Of a stretch of DNA of 42,561 bases, positions 8,697 through 17,753 are shown in pieces. The stretch is from Atlanticothrix silvestris CENA357 (GTDB lineage: Bacteria > Cyanobacteriota > Cyanobacteriia > Cyanobacteriales > Nostocaceae), in assembly GCF_016056295.1 (NCBI RefSeq), contig NZ_JAECZB010000014.1, positions 1 through 42,561 on the forward strand. The letters are read 5' to 3'. The notes under the pieces are model-generated. The model saw only the letters and a list, made by a program, of their open reading frames with translations, had not been told where the DNA came from and ran no database searches. Position 1 is the stretch's first letter. Each line of letters opens with the position of its first letter. The position numbers and the translations under genes were made by a program.

Positions 8697-8766
8697 AATA
8701 GATCCAATTAAAATTTACTTTCTGCGTTCAAATGCTTTTGGTAGTACAAAGTGAATTGGATCTATT
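8697..8766. terminator. Inverted repeat between the convergent methylase and herA
   Basis: Perfect 13-bp inverted repeat: AATAGATCCAATT at 8697-8709 and its complement at 8754-8766, with a 44-nt loop, lying between two convergent stops (8680 and 8785). The right arm is followed by TTT. It probably acts as a terminator for the plus-strand operon, and possibly for both strands. Confidence 0.5.
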
Positions 8767-8784
8767 TTACATTTTATATGTAAG

Positions 8785-10917
8785 CTATTCAGTTATGCGA
8801 ACTACCCAAACCATATCTCCATTTCCTCCTTTTTTTGGTCGTCTTTCTGATTTCCATGAATTTCCTTCTTCACCCAATGTTTCAATTAATGTTTGTTTTA
8901 TACAGCTATTTATTGTATTATTATCGTTTTGTAAATCATCTGGAAGAAAATTTTTAATGAAACCCATCATCACACCCCAAGGCAAGCCGTTACCATTAAT
9001 TACTTTCTGTTTAAATTCATCGTGTTGTTTAAGTTTTTGAATGGCGGAATTGATACTGTCCACATAAAAATCACCTTTTTCTGGTAATACAGAATCACTG
9101 GGTTTTGGTTCTAAAATTTCATCAGTTTCTTCTAAATCTTGAGCATCTAGATTAGATATATTAGGCACTTTTCCATTTAAATCTGCTTTGAGTTTAGTAA
9201 CAAAAGTCTCAATAAATTTTTTATGATATTTAGGATCTAGCGGTTGTTGATATATTCGCTCAAACGAGAGCGCACGAAAGGAAACAGGATAAGGATTAGC
9301 ACTCACACTACTCCACATTACTCCTTGACCAGGTAATGGTTCATTCAAAAGGCCACCAAGTAGATCATCACTGAAATGAGAATTAGCCCTTTGTAAACTA
9401 GTTAAGTCAGAAGCAGAAAGTAGGTGAAACACAAACCAGTTATCACCTTGGCTAAGTAATTCAACAGGAATACTACCAGGTTGCTGAGTAATCATCACAG
9501 CACCCAAATCATATTTTCGTCCTTCTTTGAACCAATCTACAAAAGGCCCATTACTTGAACCACTTCCTTTACTTAGTACACTTTGTGCTTCTTCTAAAAC
9601 AGCAATAGTAGGAATGGTTTTGGCATCTTTTTCAGTAAACTTATCTTGGTTGTGATTAAATATTTCCTGGAGAATCAGGCTTGATAGAATTAGCCCTTGG
9701 TCTCCACGCATCTGTGAAATATCTACTATACAGAGCTTACCTTCTGTTAAGCTTTTGAACAAAAAATCCATAAGCCGACTGTTAGGATCGTGCAAGGTTC
9801 TAACAATATAAACTATGTTGCTTAAAGCTGCTCCAGCTTCTGCATCGGATTCATTACTGATATTTAGCAACCTCTTAACCTTGTTTATATCTGCGCTATA
9901 GCCATCTTTGTAAGCCAAATCAACAAGTTTTCTCCAATTTTCAAAGGATAATCCCCTAAGTTTACGAACATTTTGTTGTTCTTGTCGCTCTGGTGATAAT
10001 GCAATACCAATAATACTGGCAGGCGGTAAGCGGCGAATATCAAGTTTGACACCACCTGCAACGAAGGAACCATAAAAGGCGCTAGGAGCCTGACGACGAG
10101 TAAAAATTACGAGTTTATCTTGTAAATGTGGGACATCAGTAAAACCCGGTCTTCCATTGTCATCTGGCCAGAAATATTCTCCTTCTGGATCAAATATGAT
10201 GGTTCCAACTGGGACATCTTGATCGCGTTTCTTTTTAGTAGGTGTCGTTTTATATAGTTCGCTGAACAATAACTTGATTAAGTTAGATTTTCCATAGCCT
10301 GCTCGTGCAAATACAAGTGATCTTCGTGAAACTAAATTCTCCACTGGAAAATGGGTAACAATCTCTGGGGACTTAACCTGCATCCAGTCAGCCTTACCCA
10401 GCCGTGAATCAGTACCAGCGTAAATAAATTCTCCTAGTGCAAAAAACCCAAGGTCTGCTCCTGGAGCATTGTGTCCTGTTATTTCTCTTAGAATTTCACT
10501 ACTTGGGAAAGCAACCTTACTACCGACATGAGGAAGGCGGCGGTGAGATGCTACAAACACAAATTTTCCATTTGAATGACGTATTACTCCGAGGACTCGT
10601 ATATTAACTCGATATTTTACGTATTGCTCACGCAGATCTTCTGGAATTTCTCGATCTTCCGCCATCGTTCTTAGGCTGAAATCTTCACCATGTTCTCTAG
10701 TAAGTTTTCCATCTGAGTAGAAAGATGTAATTCTTCCTAAAACTGCTTCATCTTCACTAGCCAGTTGTACTAGAAGGAACTGTCCATGCATAGGAATGCT
10801 TTGAAAATCATTGCGGTAAGGCAACACAATATCTGCATGAAATTCAAGCCCTCCTTCGCTGAAACCTCGAAAAATACCTGATATATTTTCTTTAGGGAAT
10901 AAAGGTGTATTATTCAT
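8785..10917 (-). CDS. herA: HerA-type hexameric DNA-translocating ATPase
   Basis: FtsK/HerA-superfamily ATPase expected to form a hexameric DNA pump that works with NurA. The 710-residue product has an N-terminal HAS-barrel-like region (about 1-125, with VLGRITSF). The core has Walker A ARAGYGKS (204-211), the IIFDPEGEYFW strand (240-250), Walker B IAVLEEAQ (438-445), and the arginine-finger/sensor segment WFKEGRKYDLGAVMITQQP (462-480) followed by IPVELLSQGDNWFVFHLL. Beyond about residue 580 there is a C-terminal extension of some 130 residues: an acidic linker, then a basic, possibly winged-helix segment with GLPWGVMMGFIKNFL. Archaeal HerA (about 500-600 residues) usually lacks this. Its start overlaps the end of nurA, so the two are co-transcribed, with nurA first. 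Confidence 0.9.
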   Translation of the reverse strand: MNNTPLFPKENISGIFRGFSEGGLEFHADIVLPYRNDFQSIPMHGQFLLVQLASEDEAVLGRITSFYSDGKLTREHGEDFSLRTMAEDREIPEDLREQYVKYRVNIRVLGVIRHSNGKFVFVASHRRLPHVGSKVAFPSSEILREITGHNAPGADLGFFALGEFIYAGTDSRLGKADWMQVKSPEIVTHFPVENLVSRRSLVFARAGYGKSNLIKLLFSELYKTTPTKKKRDQDVPVGTIIFDPEGEYFWPDDNGRPGFTDVPHLQDKLVIFTRRQAPSAFYGSFVAGGVKLDIRRLPPASIIGIALSPERQEQQNVRKLRGLSFENWRKLVDLAYKDGYSADINKVKRLLNISNESDAEAGAALSNIVYIVRTLHDPNSRLMDFLFKSLTEGKLCIVDISQMRGDQGLILSSLILQEIFNHNQDKFTEKDAKTIPTIAVLEEAQSVLSKGSGSSNGPFVDWFKEGRKYDLGAVMITQQPGSIPVELLSQGDNWFVFHLLSASDLTSLQRANSHFSDDLLGGLLNEPLPGQGVMWSSVSANPYPVSFRALSFERIYQQPLDPKYHKKFIETFVTKLKADLNGKVPNISNLDAQDLEETDEILEPKPSDSVLPEKGDFYVDSINSAIQKLKQHDEFKQKVINGNGLPWGVMMGFIKNFLPDDLQNDNNTINSCIKQTLIETLGEEGNSWKSERRPKKGGNGDMVWVVRITE

Positions 10918-12031
10918 ATCGCAGCATACTCACATCAGATTGAAGTCTAACCCGATCTACAACGTCTTGTTCGGAATGACTAAATGATTTACGGACGGCA
11001 TTTACAATCAAATCTTCCATCACTTCCATGTCAAAACCCACTAAGGCAGCTTCTTCATGAGCTTTCTGCAAGCATCGAGGATAGAAAGGAACTGGGAAAC
11101 CATCATTAGCATCTGCTAGCAAATATCCCATGACTTGGGAAGCTTGGTTAAGTTGAGGTAGAAAAATATCAACTGGCCAGATAGGATCATTTAGGCGACT
11201 ACCAAATCTCACCATGAATAAACGACCACCTACAAACTTTTCAGCTTCACTTCCTGTAGCATACTCTTCCCAAATGTAAGCTTTTTTCTGAATATCTGGC
11301 GGTATTTCTACATAGCAGGGATAACCTTGAGTTAAAATTTCTTCTAGTGCAAATGCTAATCTATATCGTGTAAGTACTTTGCTCTTTTTGGAAAAACCAA
11401 CAATATAAATACGTCTTTTAGTACTACGATAAATTTCTTTGATAGCATCATCAATTTTTTCTAAAAGATCCTTGAATAGTTTTTGAGTGAAAATTTTGCT
11501 TCGTAGGAGACCATCACGAACAATTAAAGTATCCGTATTAAACCCTCCTTCCTGAAGCATCTGATATAAAGCAGCCCATTCTGCCAAATCACGATACACT
11601 AAAACCCATGAAGGATTTGGATTTTGCTCATCAGGCTTAGGCATCATTGGGCTAAGTTCCCAAAGATTTTTTACTCCCAAATCTTTCATCATTAGTCCCA
11701 AAGCTGATTTAGGAGTACTATCTTTATCTAGGTGAGTGATTGATAATTGCTCAGTGTCTGTTGTGGGGGAAGCTAAATCTAGTAACAATTCTCTCCCATA
11801 AGAGTCTACAACCCTAACTAATTGAAATAAGTATGGATCAAAATTAACCTTATTGTTTCCACCATCAGCCGCAACAAGAGAAATAGATGTAGTTGTTCGA
11901 GGATTAATACGACGCACTTCACTACTCAATGGTTGAATATCGCTGCGTAGTTCTTCTATTACACTTTTATCTGCGATCGCTCTCTCTTCAAGTTTCCTCC
12001 GTACATTGTTCAAAGTTTCAGGTGTAATCAT
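10910..12031 (-). CDS. nurA: NurA-family 5'-3' nuclease
   Basis: Nuclease partner of HerA; the archaeal pair resects DNA ends. The 373-residue protein has the NurA motif VAADGGNN with Asp56 as likely metal ligand, a second acidic site in RDLAEW (Asp148/Glu151), the conserved VRDGLL (Asp173), the VGFSKKSKVL strand (211-220) and a long C-terminal region ending in histidine- and acid-rich helices. The coding region runs 8 nt into herA, the usual coupling for this pair. Upstream is a 138-bp divergent promoter region shared with the GTPase gene. In bacteria HerA paired with a nuclease can also act in phage defence; the neighbouring methylase keeps that reading open. Confidence 0.87.
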   Translation of the reverse strand: MITPETLNNVRRKLEERAIADKSVIEELRSDIQPLSSEVRRINPRTTTSISLVAADGGNNKVNFDPYLFQLVRVVDSYGRELLLDLASPTTDTEQLSITHLDKDSTPKSALGLMMKDLGVKNLWELSPMMPKPDEQNPNPSWVLVYRDLAEWAALYQMLQEGGFNTDTLIVRDGLLRSKIFTQKLFKDLLEKIDDAIKEIYRSTKRRIYIVGFSKKSKVLTRYRLAFALEEILTQGYPCYVEIPPDIQKKAYIWEEYATGSEAEKFVGGRLFMVRFGSRLNDPIWPVDIFLPQLNQASQVMGYLLADANDGFPVPFYPRCLQKAHEEAALVGFDMEVMEDLIVNAVRKSFSHSEQDVVDRVRLQSDVSMLRYE

Positions 12032-12169
12032 TGATGATACTAAGGTTTGTCCATTTAAGTGCTTGTATAAATTTATTTAAACACCAAATAACCCCAATAC
12101 CTTGTTAAAAATAACTAGGATAAGAAATGGGATGAATTAAAAATCCCAAATGCCAAAGTTTAAATTGAT
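12032..12169. promoter_or_regulatory. Divergent promoter region between nurA and the GTPase gene
   Basis: 138 bp between two divergent start codons, so it must hold promoters for both. It is AT-rich (TTTATTTAAAC, TAAAAATAAC) but no unambiguous -10/-35 elements could be assigned. Confidence 0.5.
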
Positions 12170-13645
12170 ATGACTTCCACATTGCCAGATCCTCATCAAA
12201 GCAATCCAGGCGACACTGATGCCAATTCTCTCAGCTGGGAGGAAGAACTAGATAGCGCCATTTTCAACTTTGAAGACATTCAGAAGGAACTCAACTATAA
12301 ACAAGCACAAACGGCGCTGCGAAACTTAGTCACCAATCTCGACCTCACTCCCCAAGAAAAATCCGGTTTGGAGGCGGAAATTGCTGATTTGGAAACCATG
12401 CTAGGAAAATTAGATCGCATGGTGGTGCAGATTGCTGCTTTTGGTATGGTGGGACGCGGTAAGTCTTCGCTACTAAATGCCTTAGTTGGGCAAACAGTAT
12501 TTGAAACTGGGCCGTTGCATGGTGTTACCCGTGCAGCACAAAGAGTTAACTGGAGTATTAGTGAAGAGACGATTGGAAAAACTGAACGGGCTTTGCGAGT
12601 TACTCTCCCAGCGGTTGGTCAATCTCAAGTCGAATTAATTGACACTCCTGGGTTAGACGAAGTAGATGGTGATACTCGTGCGGCGTTAGCTGAACAGGTG
12701 GCAAAACAGGCGGATCTAATTCTGTTTGTGATTGCAGGTGACATGACGAAGATAGAACATGAAGCTTTGTCTCAGTTACGGGAAGCAGGTAAACCGATCA
12801 TTTTGGTGTTTAACAAGGTAGACCAGTATCCAGAAGCAGACCGGATGGCAATTTATCAAAAAATTCGGGATGAAAGGGTACGAGAGCTACTGACACCCTT
12901 AGAAATTGTCATGTCCGCAGCATCACCACTAGTGAAAACGGCAGTTATGCGCTCTGATGGTAGTAGAGGATTGCAGTTGCGTACAGGTACTGCCCAAATT
13001 GAGGAGCTGAAATTAAAAATTTTAGAGATTCTGCACCGTGAAGGCAAAGCTTTGGTTGCCCTTAACACCATGCTTTATGCTGACACTGTGAATGAGCAAT
13101 TGGTAGAGCGAAAACTGATGATTCGCGAACAGAATGCCAATCAGTTGATTTGGAAGGCTGTGATGACTAAAGCATTAGCGATCGCTCTTAATCCTGTCAC
13201 TGTAGTAGATATTGTTAGTAGTGTTGTCATTGATATTGCTTTAATTTTGGGTTTATCTAAACTCTATGGCATCCCGATGAGCGAAAGCGGTGCTGTACAA
13301 CTATTACAAAAAATTGCCCTGAGTATGGGCGGTATTGGTGCAAGTGAATTACTGGCAAATTTGGGCTTAAGTGGATTAAAAACCTTACTAGGCATCTCTG
13401 CACCAGTGACTGGTGGCGCTTCTTTAGGCCCATACATAACTGTGGCGATAACGCAAGCAAGTGTAGCGGGTGTATCTTCTTACGGAATTGGACAAGTCAC
13501 TAAGGCTTATTTAGCGAATGGGGCAACTTGGGGCCCCGAAGGGCCAAAAGCAGTAATCAGTCGGATTTTGTCAAATCTTGATGAGACTTCAATTCTCAAT
13601 CGCATTAAAGATGAATTGCTTCACAAGGTAAAATTCAAAAAGTAA
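12170..13645 (+). CDS. Era/dynamin-like GTPase with DUF697 C-terminal domain
   Basis: TRAFAC-class GTPase. The 491-residue product has an acidic N terminus, a helical segment (about 35-85) and the G domain: G1 GMVGRGKS (92-99), G2 threonine in HGVTRAAQ (about 120), G3 IDTPGLDE (157-164), G4 NKVD (215-218) and G5 SAASP (about 245). The C-terminal half (about 310-470) is hydrophobic and glycine-rich (NPVTVVDIVSSVVIDIALI, GGIGASELLANLGLSG), which is the DUF697 pattern thought to associate with membranes. The function is not established; relatives are common in cyanobacteria and plastids. The argC ATG follows 35 nt after its stop, so co-transcription is likely although the functions look unrelated. 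Confidence 0.88.
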   Translation: MTSTLPDPHQSNPGDTDANSLSWEEELDSAIFNFEDIQKELNYKQAQTALRNLVTNLDLTPQEKSGLEAEIADLETMLGKLDRMVVQIAAFGMVGRGKSSLLNALVGQTVFETGPLHGVTRAAQRVNWSISEETIGKTERALRVTLPAVGQSQVELIDTPGLDEVDGDTRAALAEQVAKQADLILFVIAGDMTKIEHEALSQLREAGKPIILVFNKVDQYPEADRMAIYQKIRDERVRELLTPLEIVMSAASPLVKTAVMRSDGSRGLQLRTGTAQIEELKLKILEILHREGKALVALNTMLYADTVNEQLVERKLMIREQNANQLIWKAVMTKALAIALNPVTVVDIVSSVVIDIALILGLSKLYGIPMSESGAVQLLQKIALSMGGIGASELLANLGLSGLKTLLGISAPVTGGASLGPYITVAITQASVAGVSSYGIGQVTKAYLANGATWGPEGPKAVISRILSNLDETSILNRIKDELLHKVKFKK

Positions 13646-13680
13646 GCCAGCCAAGTCAGTTATTGATAGATCCTGAACGC

Positions 13681-14652
13681 ATGATGACTAAACCGAAGAT
13701 TTTCATTGATGGGGAAGCAGGAACCACAGGTTTACAGATTTACTCACGTCTCAACCAACGTGATGACATCGAGTTAGTTAGTATTGAGTCATCTCAGCGT
13801 AAGGATGCAACTGAGCGAAGGAAACTGATTAATGCTGTTGATGTTGCTATTCTGTGCTTACCTGATGATGGGGCGCGTGAAGCAGTCAGTTTTGTCACAA
13901 ATCCTAAAGTTAAAATTCTTGACGCTAGTACTGCTTATCGCACGGCTCAGGGTTGGGTATATGGCTTTCCTGAGATCAATCCAGGACAGCGAGAGCAAAT
14001 CGCTAGCGCTCAGTTTGTCAGCAATCCAGGCTGTTATCCTACAGGATTTTTGGCTTGTATTCGTCCATTAATAGCTAAGGGTATTCTTCCTCACAACTTT
14101 CCTGTCACTATAAATGCAGTATCGGGCTACTCTGGTGGTGGAAAAAATCTCATCCAAAAGTACGATACCTTCCACGAAAAGCAAACTACAGAAACTTCAC
14201 TTTATCCCTACGGCATTTATGGTTTGCAGTTTGGGCATAAGCACGTTCAAGAAATGCAAAAGTACTCTGGGTTAGCATCGCCACCGCTGTTTGTACCAGC
14301 TGTAGGAGATTTTGAGCAGGGGATGCTGGTACAAGTGCCTTTACCATTGTGGACTTTGGATAATCCACCCTCAGGTGAAGTAATTTATGATGCGATCGCT
14401 AACTACTTTCAAGGTGAAAAATTTGTGCAGGTAGCTCCTTTTCGAGATGCTACTGTGTTGCGAGATGGAACTTTTCTTGATGTGATCGCAGTAAATAATA
14501 CTAATATTGTTCAGGTTTTTGTCTTCGCTAATGACACTACAAAAGAAGCATTATTAGTTGCTCGCCTTGATAACTTGGGCAAAGGCGCATCGGGAGCCGC
14601 TGTACAAAACCTTAATATTATGCTGGGCTTCCCAGAAGAGTTGGGATTGTAA
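13681..14652 (+). CDS. argC: N-acetyl-gamma-glutamyl-phosphate reductase, type 2
   Basis: NADPH-dependent reductase of arginine biosynthesis that forms N-acetylglutamate semialdehyde. The sequence begins with the nucleotide-binding IDGEAGTTGLQI and has the catalytic cysteine in SNPGCYPTG (Cys about 118). VSGYSGGGKN and FGHKHVQEM follow, and the C terminus is QNLNIMLGF. The length (324 residues with the first ATG, 323 with the second) and GEAGTTG opening match the shorter type 2 class. A TTG at 13663 would extend the protein by six residues; the ATG-ATG pair at 13681/13684 is preferred, and the second ATG cannot be excluded. Confidence 0.94.
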   Translation: MMTKPKIFIDGEAGTTGLQIYSRLNQRDDIELVSIESSQRKDATERRKLINAVDVAILCLPDDGAREAVSFVTNPKVKILDASTAYRTAQGWVYGFPEINPGQREQIASAQFVSNPGCYPTGFLACIRPLIAKGILPHNFPVTINAVSGYSGGGKNLIQKYDTFHEKQTTETSLYPYGIYGLQFGHKHVQEMQKYSGLASPPLFVPAVGDFEQGMLVQVPLPLWTLDNPPSGEVIYDAIANYFQGEKFVQVAPFRDATVLRDGTFLDVIAVNNTNIVQVFVFANDTTKEALLVARLDNLGKGASGAAVQNLNIMLGFPEELGL

Positions 14653-14672
14653 TAGTAAATACCTTGCCACGA

Positions 14673-15332
14673 TTACTGATTTAAATCACCAAAGCGATTT
14701 CGATAACTTTCTAACAACTCTTCAGGGGTTTGATATCTAACTCCTGCTTGATTGTACCAATACAACACTTCTCGCTGAAGACCACCAGTTTGTGTAAGAT
14801 ATCTGCCAACTCCTAAACCCACTTCTGGCATCCAGAAGGGTTCACCGATTTGGATCTGATATTTTCCATCAACTAAGCGGTAAACTTCAAAAGGTTGGTG
14901 TTGGTCACGTTTCCAGAAATTTGGGTTGTAAACTACATAGTACAATACCCCTAGATTGGCATAAATTTCTATTTTGGAATCATATTCTCCTCCATAGGTT
15001 TGAGAGACAACCTCCAAAACAAAGATTGGGGAAACATCATTTTCTTCCCAAACTACATAACTTAGTCTGGAAGTATTTTTTCGCCTACGAGGGACTCCCA
15101 AAGCTAAAAATCCATCAGGAACAACAGGAACTCTAGGATTAACTCCTGTAGTATGGTACACGCCCATATCCACACCGAAAAACCAGTCATTCCGATTTCC
15201 CCAAATAAATTCAAGTAAAAATAGTAAAAAATTCGGAATAAAATTCTGATCTTCGTTATCCACAGGAATATCGTCAGAACAAGGCAGTTCAGCGCTACTT
15301 GGTAAAGTGGTCTTCCGTTGTCCTTGCAGCAT
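14673..15332 (-). CDS. Uma2-family (DUF820) nuclease-fold protein
   Basis: Member of the very large cyanobacterial Uma2/DUF820 family with a PD-(D/E)XK nuclease fold, whose biological role is unknown. The 219-residue product shows the expected order: VVPDGFLALG (Asp as first metal ligand), PIFVLEVVSQTYGGEYDSKIEIYANLGVLYYVVY (Glu and Lys of the core) and a C-terminal PEELLESYRNRFGDL tail. A nuclease activity is inferred from fold only. It is convergent with argC, 20 bp apart. Many copies of this family occur per genome and expand with repeats. Confidence 0.85.
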   Translation of the reverse strand: MLQGQRKTTLPSSAELPCSDDIPVDNEDQNFIPNFLLFLLEFIWGNRNDWFFGVDMGVYHTTGVNPRVPVVPDGFLALGVPRRRKNTSRLSYVVWEENDVSPIFVLEVVSQTYGGEYDSKIEIYANLGVLYYVVYNPNFWKRDQHQPFEVYRLVDGKYQIQIGEPFWMPEVGLGVGRYLTQTGGLQREVLYWYNQAGVRYQTPEELLESYRNRFGDLNQ

Positions 15333-15715
15333 AATATCTTACTCCACAAGCGCTTTAATCAATTATAAATGGCAGCATGAAAAAGCAGGGGAGCGCCAGA
15401 GTTGTGAGCAGAGGATAAAAAACGTCATTTGCGTTTAAGGCTTCAACCCTTGTATTACCAACATCTTAGAAAATTACTTGAAAACTACTGTACAAGACTT
15501 AGAACTTCAAGTTTCAACCTTGACAGATAGAGCTTAGAAGTCGGAACTTCGAGATTAGAACTAAAGATTTCCAGTTCTACACTCAAACTTCCAGCTTCTA
15601 AGCTCTAACTTTTAACCTTTCAAGCAGAAATTTGGAGATATTTTGCATACTCCTGATGCTTGCGACTGCATTTGTGGAGATTGACAGATCAACATGCGTC
15701 ACAAAACATCAAATT
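15333..15715. repeat. Intergenic region with a long hairpin
   Basis: No gene seen. A 13-bp perfect inverted repeat (TAGAGCTTAGAAG at 15528-15540, complement at 15595-15607) encloses 54 nt made of AACTTC/GAACTT-type variations. The surroundings repeat the words AACTTCAAG, TTCAACCTT and TTTTAACCTTTC, a pattern seen again at 25970-26010. This looks like a degenerate tandem-repeat tract able to fold into a long stem. Confidence 0.65.
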
Positions 15716-17377
15716 TTACCCTCTGCTTTTAAAGGAGTTTAGCCACTCTCTAACTTGCTCGTGGGCAATATCGCGTCCGCCTAGACCAAAAGCTAGGGCA
15801 ATAGCAACAGCGATCGCACCTAGTAAAAGTCCAAAAGCTAAATTCACAATATCACTAGCCACACCAATCTGTTGCAATGCCATTGCTGAGACTAAGGCAA
15901 TAATTGCCACCCGTGCTACTTGACCTAAAATTCTGGCTTGGGGATTACCAGAACTGGTAATCACATTAAAGGCAAGATTAGCCAGGAACAAACCAACGGC
16001 AAAAACTACAAGTCCTGCCAAAATTCGTCCCAAGATGACTAGAATGCCAGCCACCAGTGTTGTTAAGGCTGGAATATTGAGAATATCAACCGCAGCCAAG
16101 GCTGCAAACAACATGATACCTACTAAGACAATAATGCCAGCAATTTCCGATGGAGTCCGGCTTGGCGGCGCAGATGGTGTTGGTTCTGCTGGAATGACAA
16201 TTCGTCTAGTGGGCGTTGGCAGCCCTAAAGCAGAGAAAATATTGTTGAAGCCTATACTAGTGAGGATACTAGTTACTAAATCCGCCACAAACCGACCTAA
16301 GAAATAAGCCACGATTAAAATCGCTATGGCTGTAAAGATAGCAGGTAGGGCGTTGAGAATCTGCTGCAACATGGCGATCGCAGGCACTGAAATTGCCTCA
16401 ATTCTCAAGGCATTGAGGGCGGCGATCGCGATCGGAATCAAAATCAAAATATAGACAATTGTGCCTATAATGTTCGATAAAGATTGCACTCCAGCAGACG
16501 AGGAAAGTCCCAGACGGCTTCCTAAATGGTCAACTCCAGTTGTCGCTAATAAATTAGTGACAATCCGCCGTACCACAGTAGCTATAAACCAGCCGACTGT
16601 AGCAATTAGCGTCGCCGCTATAATGTTAGGCAGAATTGAGAGAATCTGTGTAATTAGAACTTGTACTGGTAGTAATGCCTGTTGTAATCCTAAAGTGTCT
16701 AATATCGGGATCAGAAACAGTAAAAAGATAAACCAATACAAGGCATTACCAATTGTCTCGCTCAAAGGCAACTGGTTAGAGTTAGAAGCATCATCTTGTG
16801 TTTCTTGATTAAGACGCTCATCTAATCTAACTGCTCTGAGACCGCTGATAGTAATCAGCTTGACGATAGTTGCTAATAACCAAGCTACTCCCAACCAAAT
16901 TGCTGCACCTACCAACTTAGGCAAGAAACCAACAAGTTGATCGAGAAAATTATTTAGGGGTCGAGAGGCTACTTCCAGTTGTAGTGTCTGTAAAACGGCT
17001 ACAACCGTCAACAGAATAATAATCCAAAAAACTAAGCCGGAGATTAGTTTCTCCACCTGGGGAAGTTCCCCAGTGCTGCCGCGGCCGGTTATGCCGGCGG
17101 CAATCCGGTTATCTATGTTAGTGCGATTTAGAATACCCCGTGTGACTGCGGCTGCGATCGCTGCTACTAACCAACCAACTAATAAAATTGCTACAGCCCC
17201 TAGTAAACGGGGCATAAACAGAATTATTTGTTGGATGGTTCCTTGTACATAATCGATTCCTTGGTTTGCTCTTGATTGATCCAGTTGCAAACTTGGCGAT
17301 TGTGCCAAAAATTGCTGTACCCTCATCGATAAACCAATGTCTATCAACTGGGTTATTCCTGGCCAAGTTGTGTTCAT
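15716..17377 (-). CDS. MscS-related multi-TM channel protein (conserved TM-helix repeats)
   Basis: Inner-membrane protein built from repeated amphipathic and transmembrane helices of the MscS-related conserved TM helix family (PF05552 type). The 553 residues contain at least four copies of a unit in which LPxLVGA- or LPNIIAATLI-like helices precede a glycine/alanine-rich helix (LLVGWLVAAIAAAVTRGIL, LGVAWLLATIVKLIT, ATVGWFIATVVRRIV, LIVAYFLGRFVADLV). A less similar proline-rich insertion (PAEPTPSAPPSRTPSE, about 395) comes before the last two helices. Osmotic tension release is the family expectation, but the classical MscS cytoplasmic beta domain is not seen, so channel activity is inferred. 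Confidence 0.82.
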   Translation of the reverse strand: MNTTWPGITQLIDIGLSMRVQQFLAQSPSLQLDQSRANQGIDYVQGTIQQIILFMPRLLGAVAILLVGWLVAAIAAAVTRGILNRTNIDNRIAAGITGRGSTGELPQVEKLISGLVFWIIILLTVVAVLQTLQLEVASRPLNNFLDQLVGFLPKLVGAAIWLGVAWLLATIVKLITISGLRAVRLDERLNQETQDDASNSNQLPLSETIGNALYWFIFLLFLIPILDTLGLQQALLPVQVLITQILSILPNIIAATLIATVGWFIATVVRRIVTNLLATTGVDHLGSRLGLSSSAGVQSLSNIIGTIVYILILIPIAIAALNALRIEAISVPAIAMLQQILNALPAIFTAIAILIVAYFLGRFVADLVTSILTSIGFNNIFSALGLPTPTRRIVIPAEPTPSAPPSRTPSEIAGIIVLVGIMLFAALAAVDILNIPALTTLVAGILVILGRILAGLVVFAVGLFLANLAFNVITSSGNPQARILGQVARVAIIALVSAMALQQIGVASDIVNLAFGLLLGAIAVAIALAFGLGGRDIAHEQVREWLNSFKSRG

Positions 17378-17605
17378 GGTTTTCCGGTATTAAGCTTAAA
17401 TGTTTGCCAAAAACACTTGAGATGCTTATGGGATAGGTTGAGTTGTACAAACTTACACCCCAGTAAGTTCACTAGTGTCTGGCATATACATTTACCAGTA
17501 AAAACTTATATGGAATCGATAGCAAGAGTAATTTTTTACTTTATTAAGTAATTTCTCTTTATATCAATTAATACTTTCAAAATTTAAATTCCGTAGTTTA
17601 AGGAT

Positions 17606-17751
17606 CAGACTGATGGCAATACGGTTCGGTTAAAGGGGAAAGGGGAAAGGAGAAAGGTTTTCAATACATCCTTTACCCCTTACCCTTTAACCTTTTCCCA
17701 GGCCACAAGGAAAGTTCATAGTGCTTATCCGAACCGTATTGAGACTGATGG
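17606..17751. repeat. Inverted-repeat element flanked by 10-bp direct repeats
   Basis: Perfect 13-bp terminal inverted repeats (CAATACGGTTCGG at 17617-17629, complement at 17729-17741) enclose G-rich AAAGGGG runs and the matching CCCCTTTA-type C-rich runs. Immediately outside on each side is AGACTGATGG (17607-17616 and 17742-17751), like a target-site duplication or a longer repeated word. There is no coding capacity; it looks like a MITE-like or foldback element. Confidence 0.75.
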
Positions 17752-17753
17752 TA

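Noticed and set aside
8732-9040. 102-codon plus-strand frame
   Set aside because: Lies antisense to the herA 3' end and mirrors its codons.
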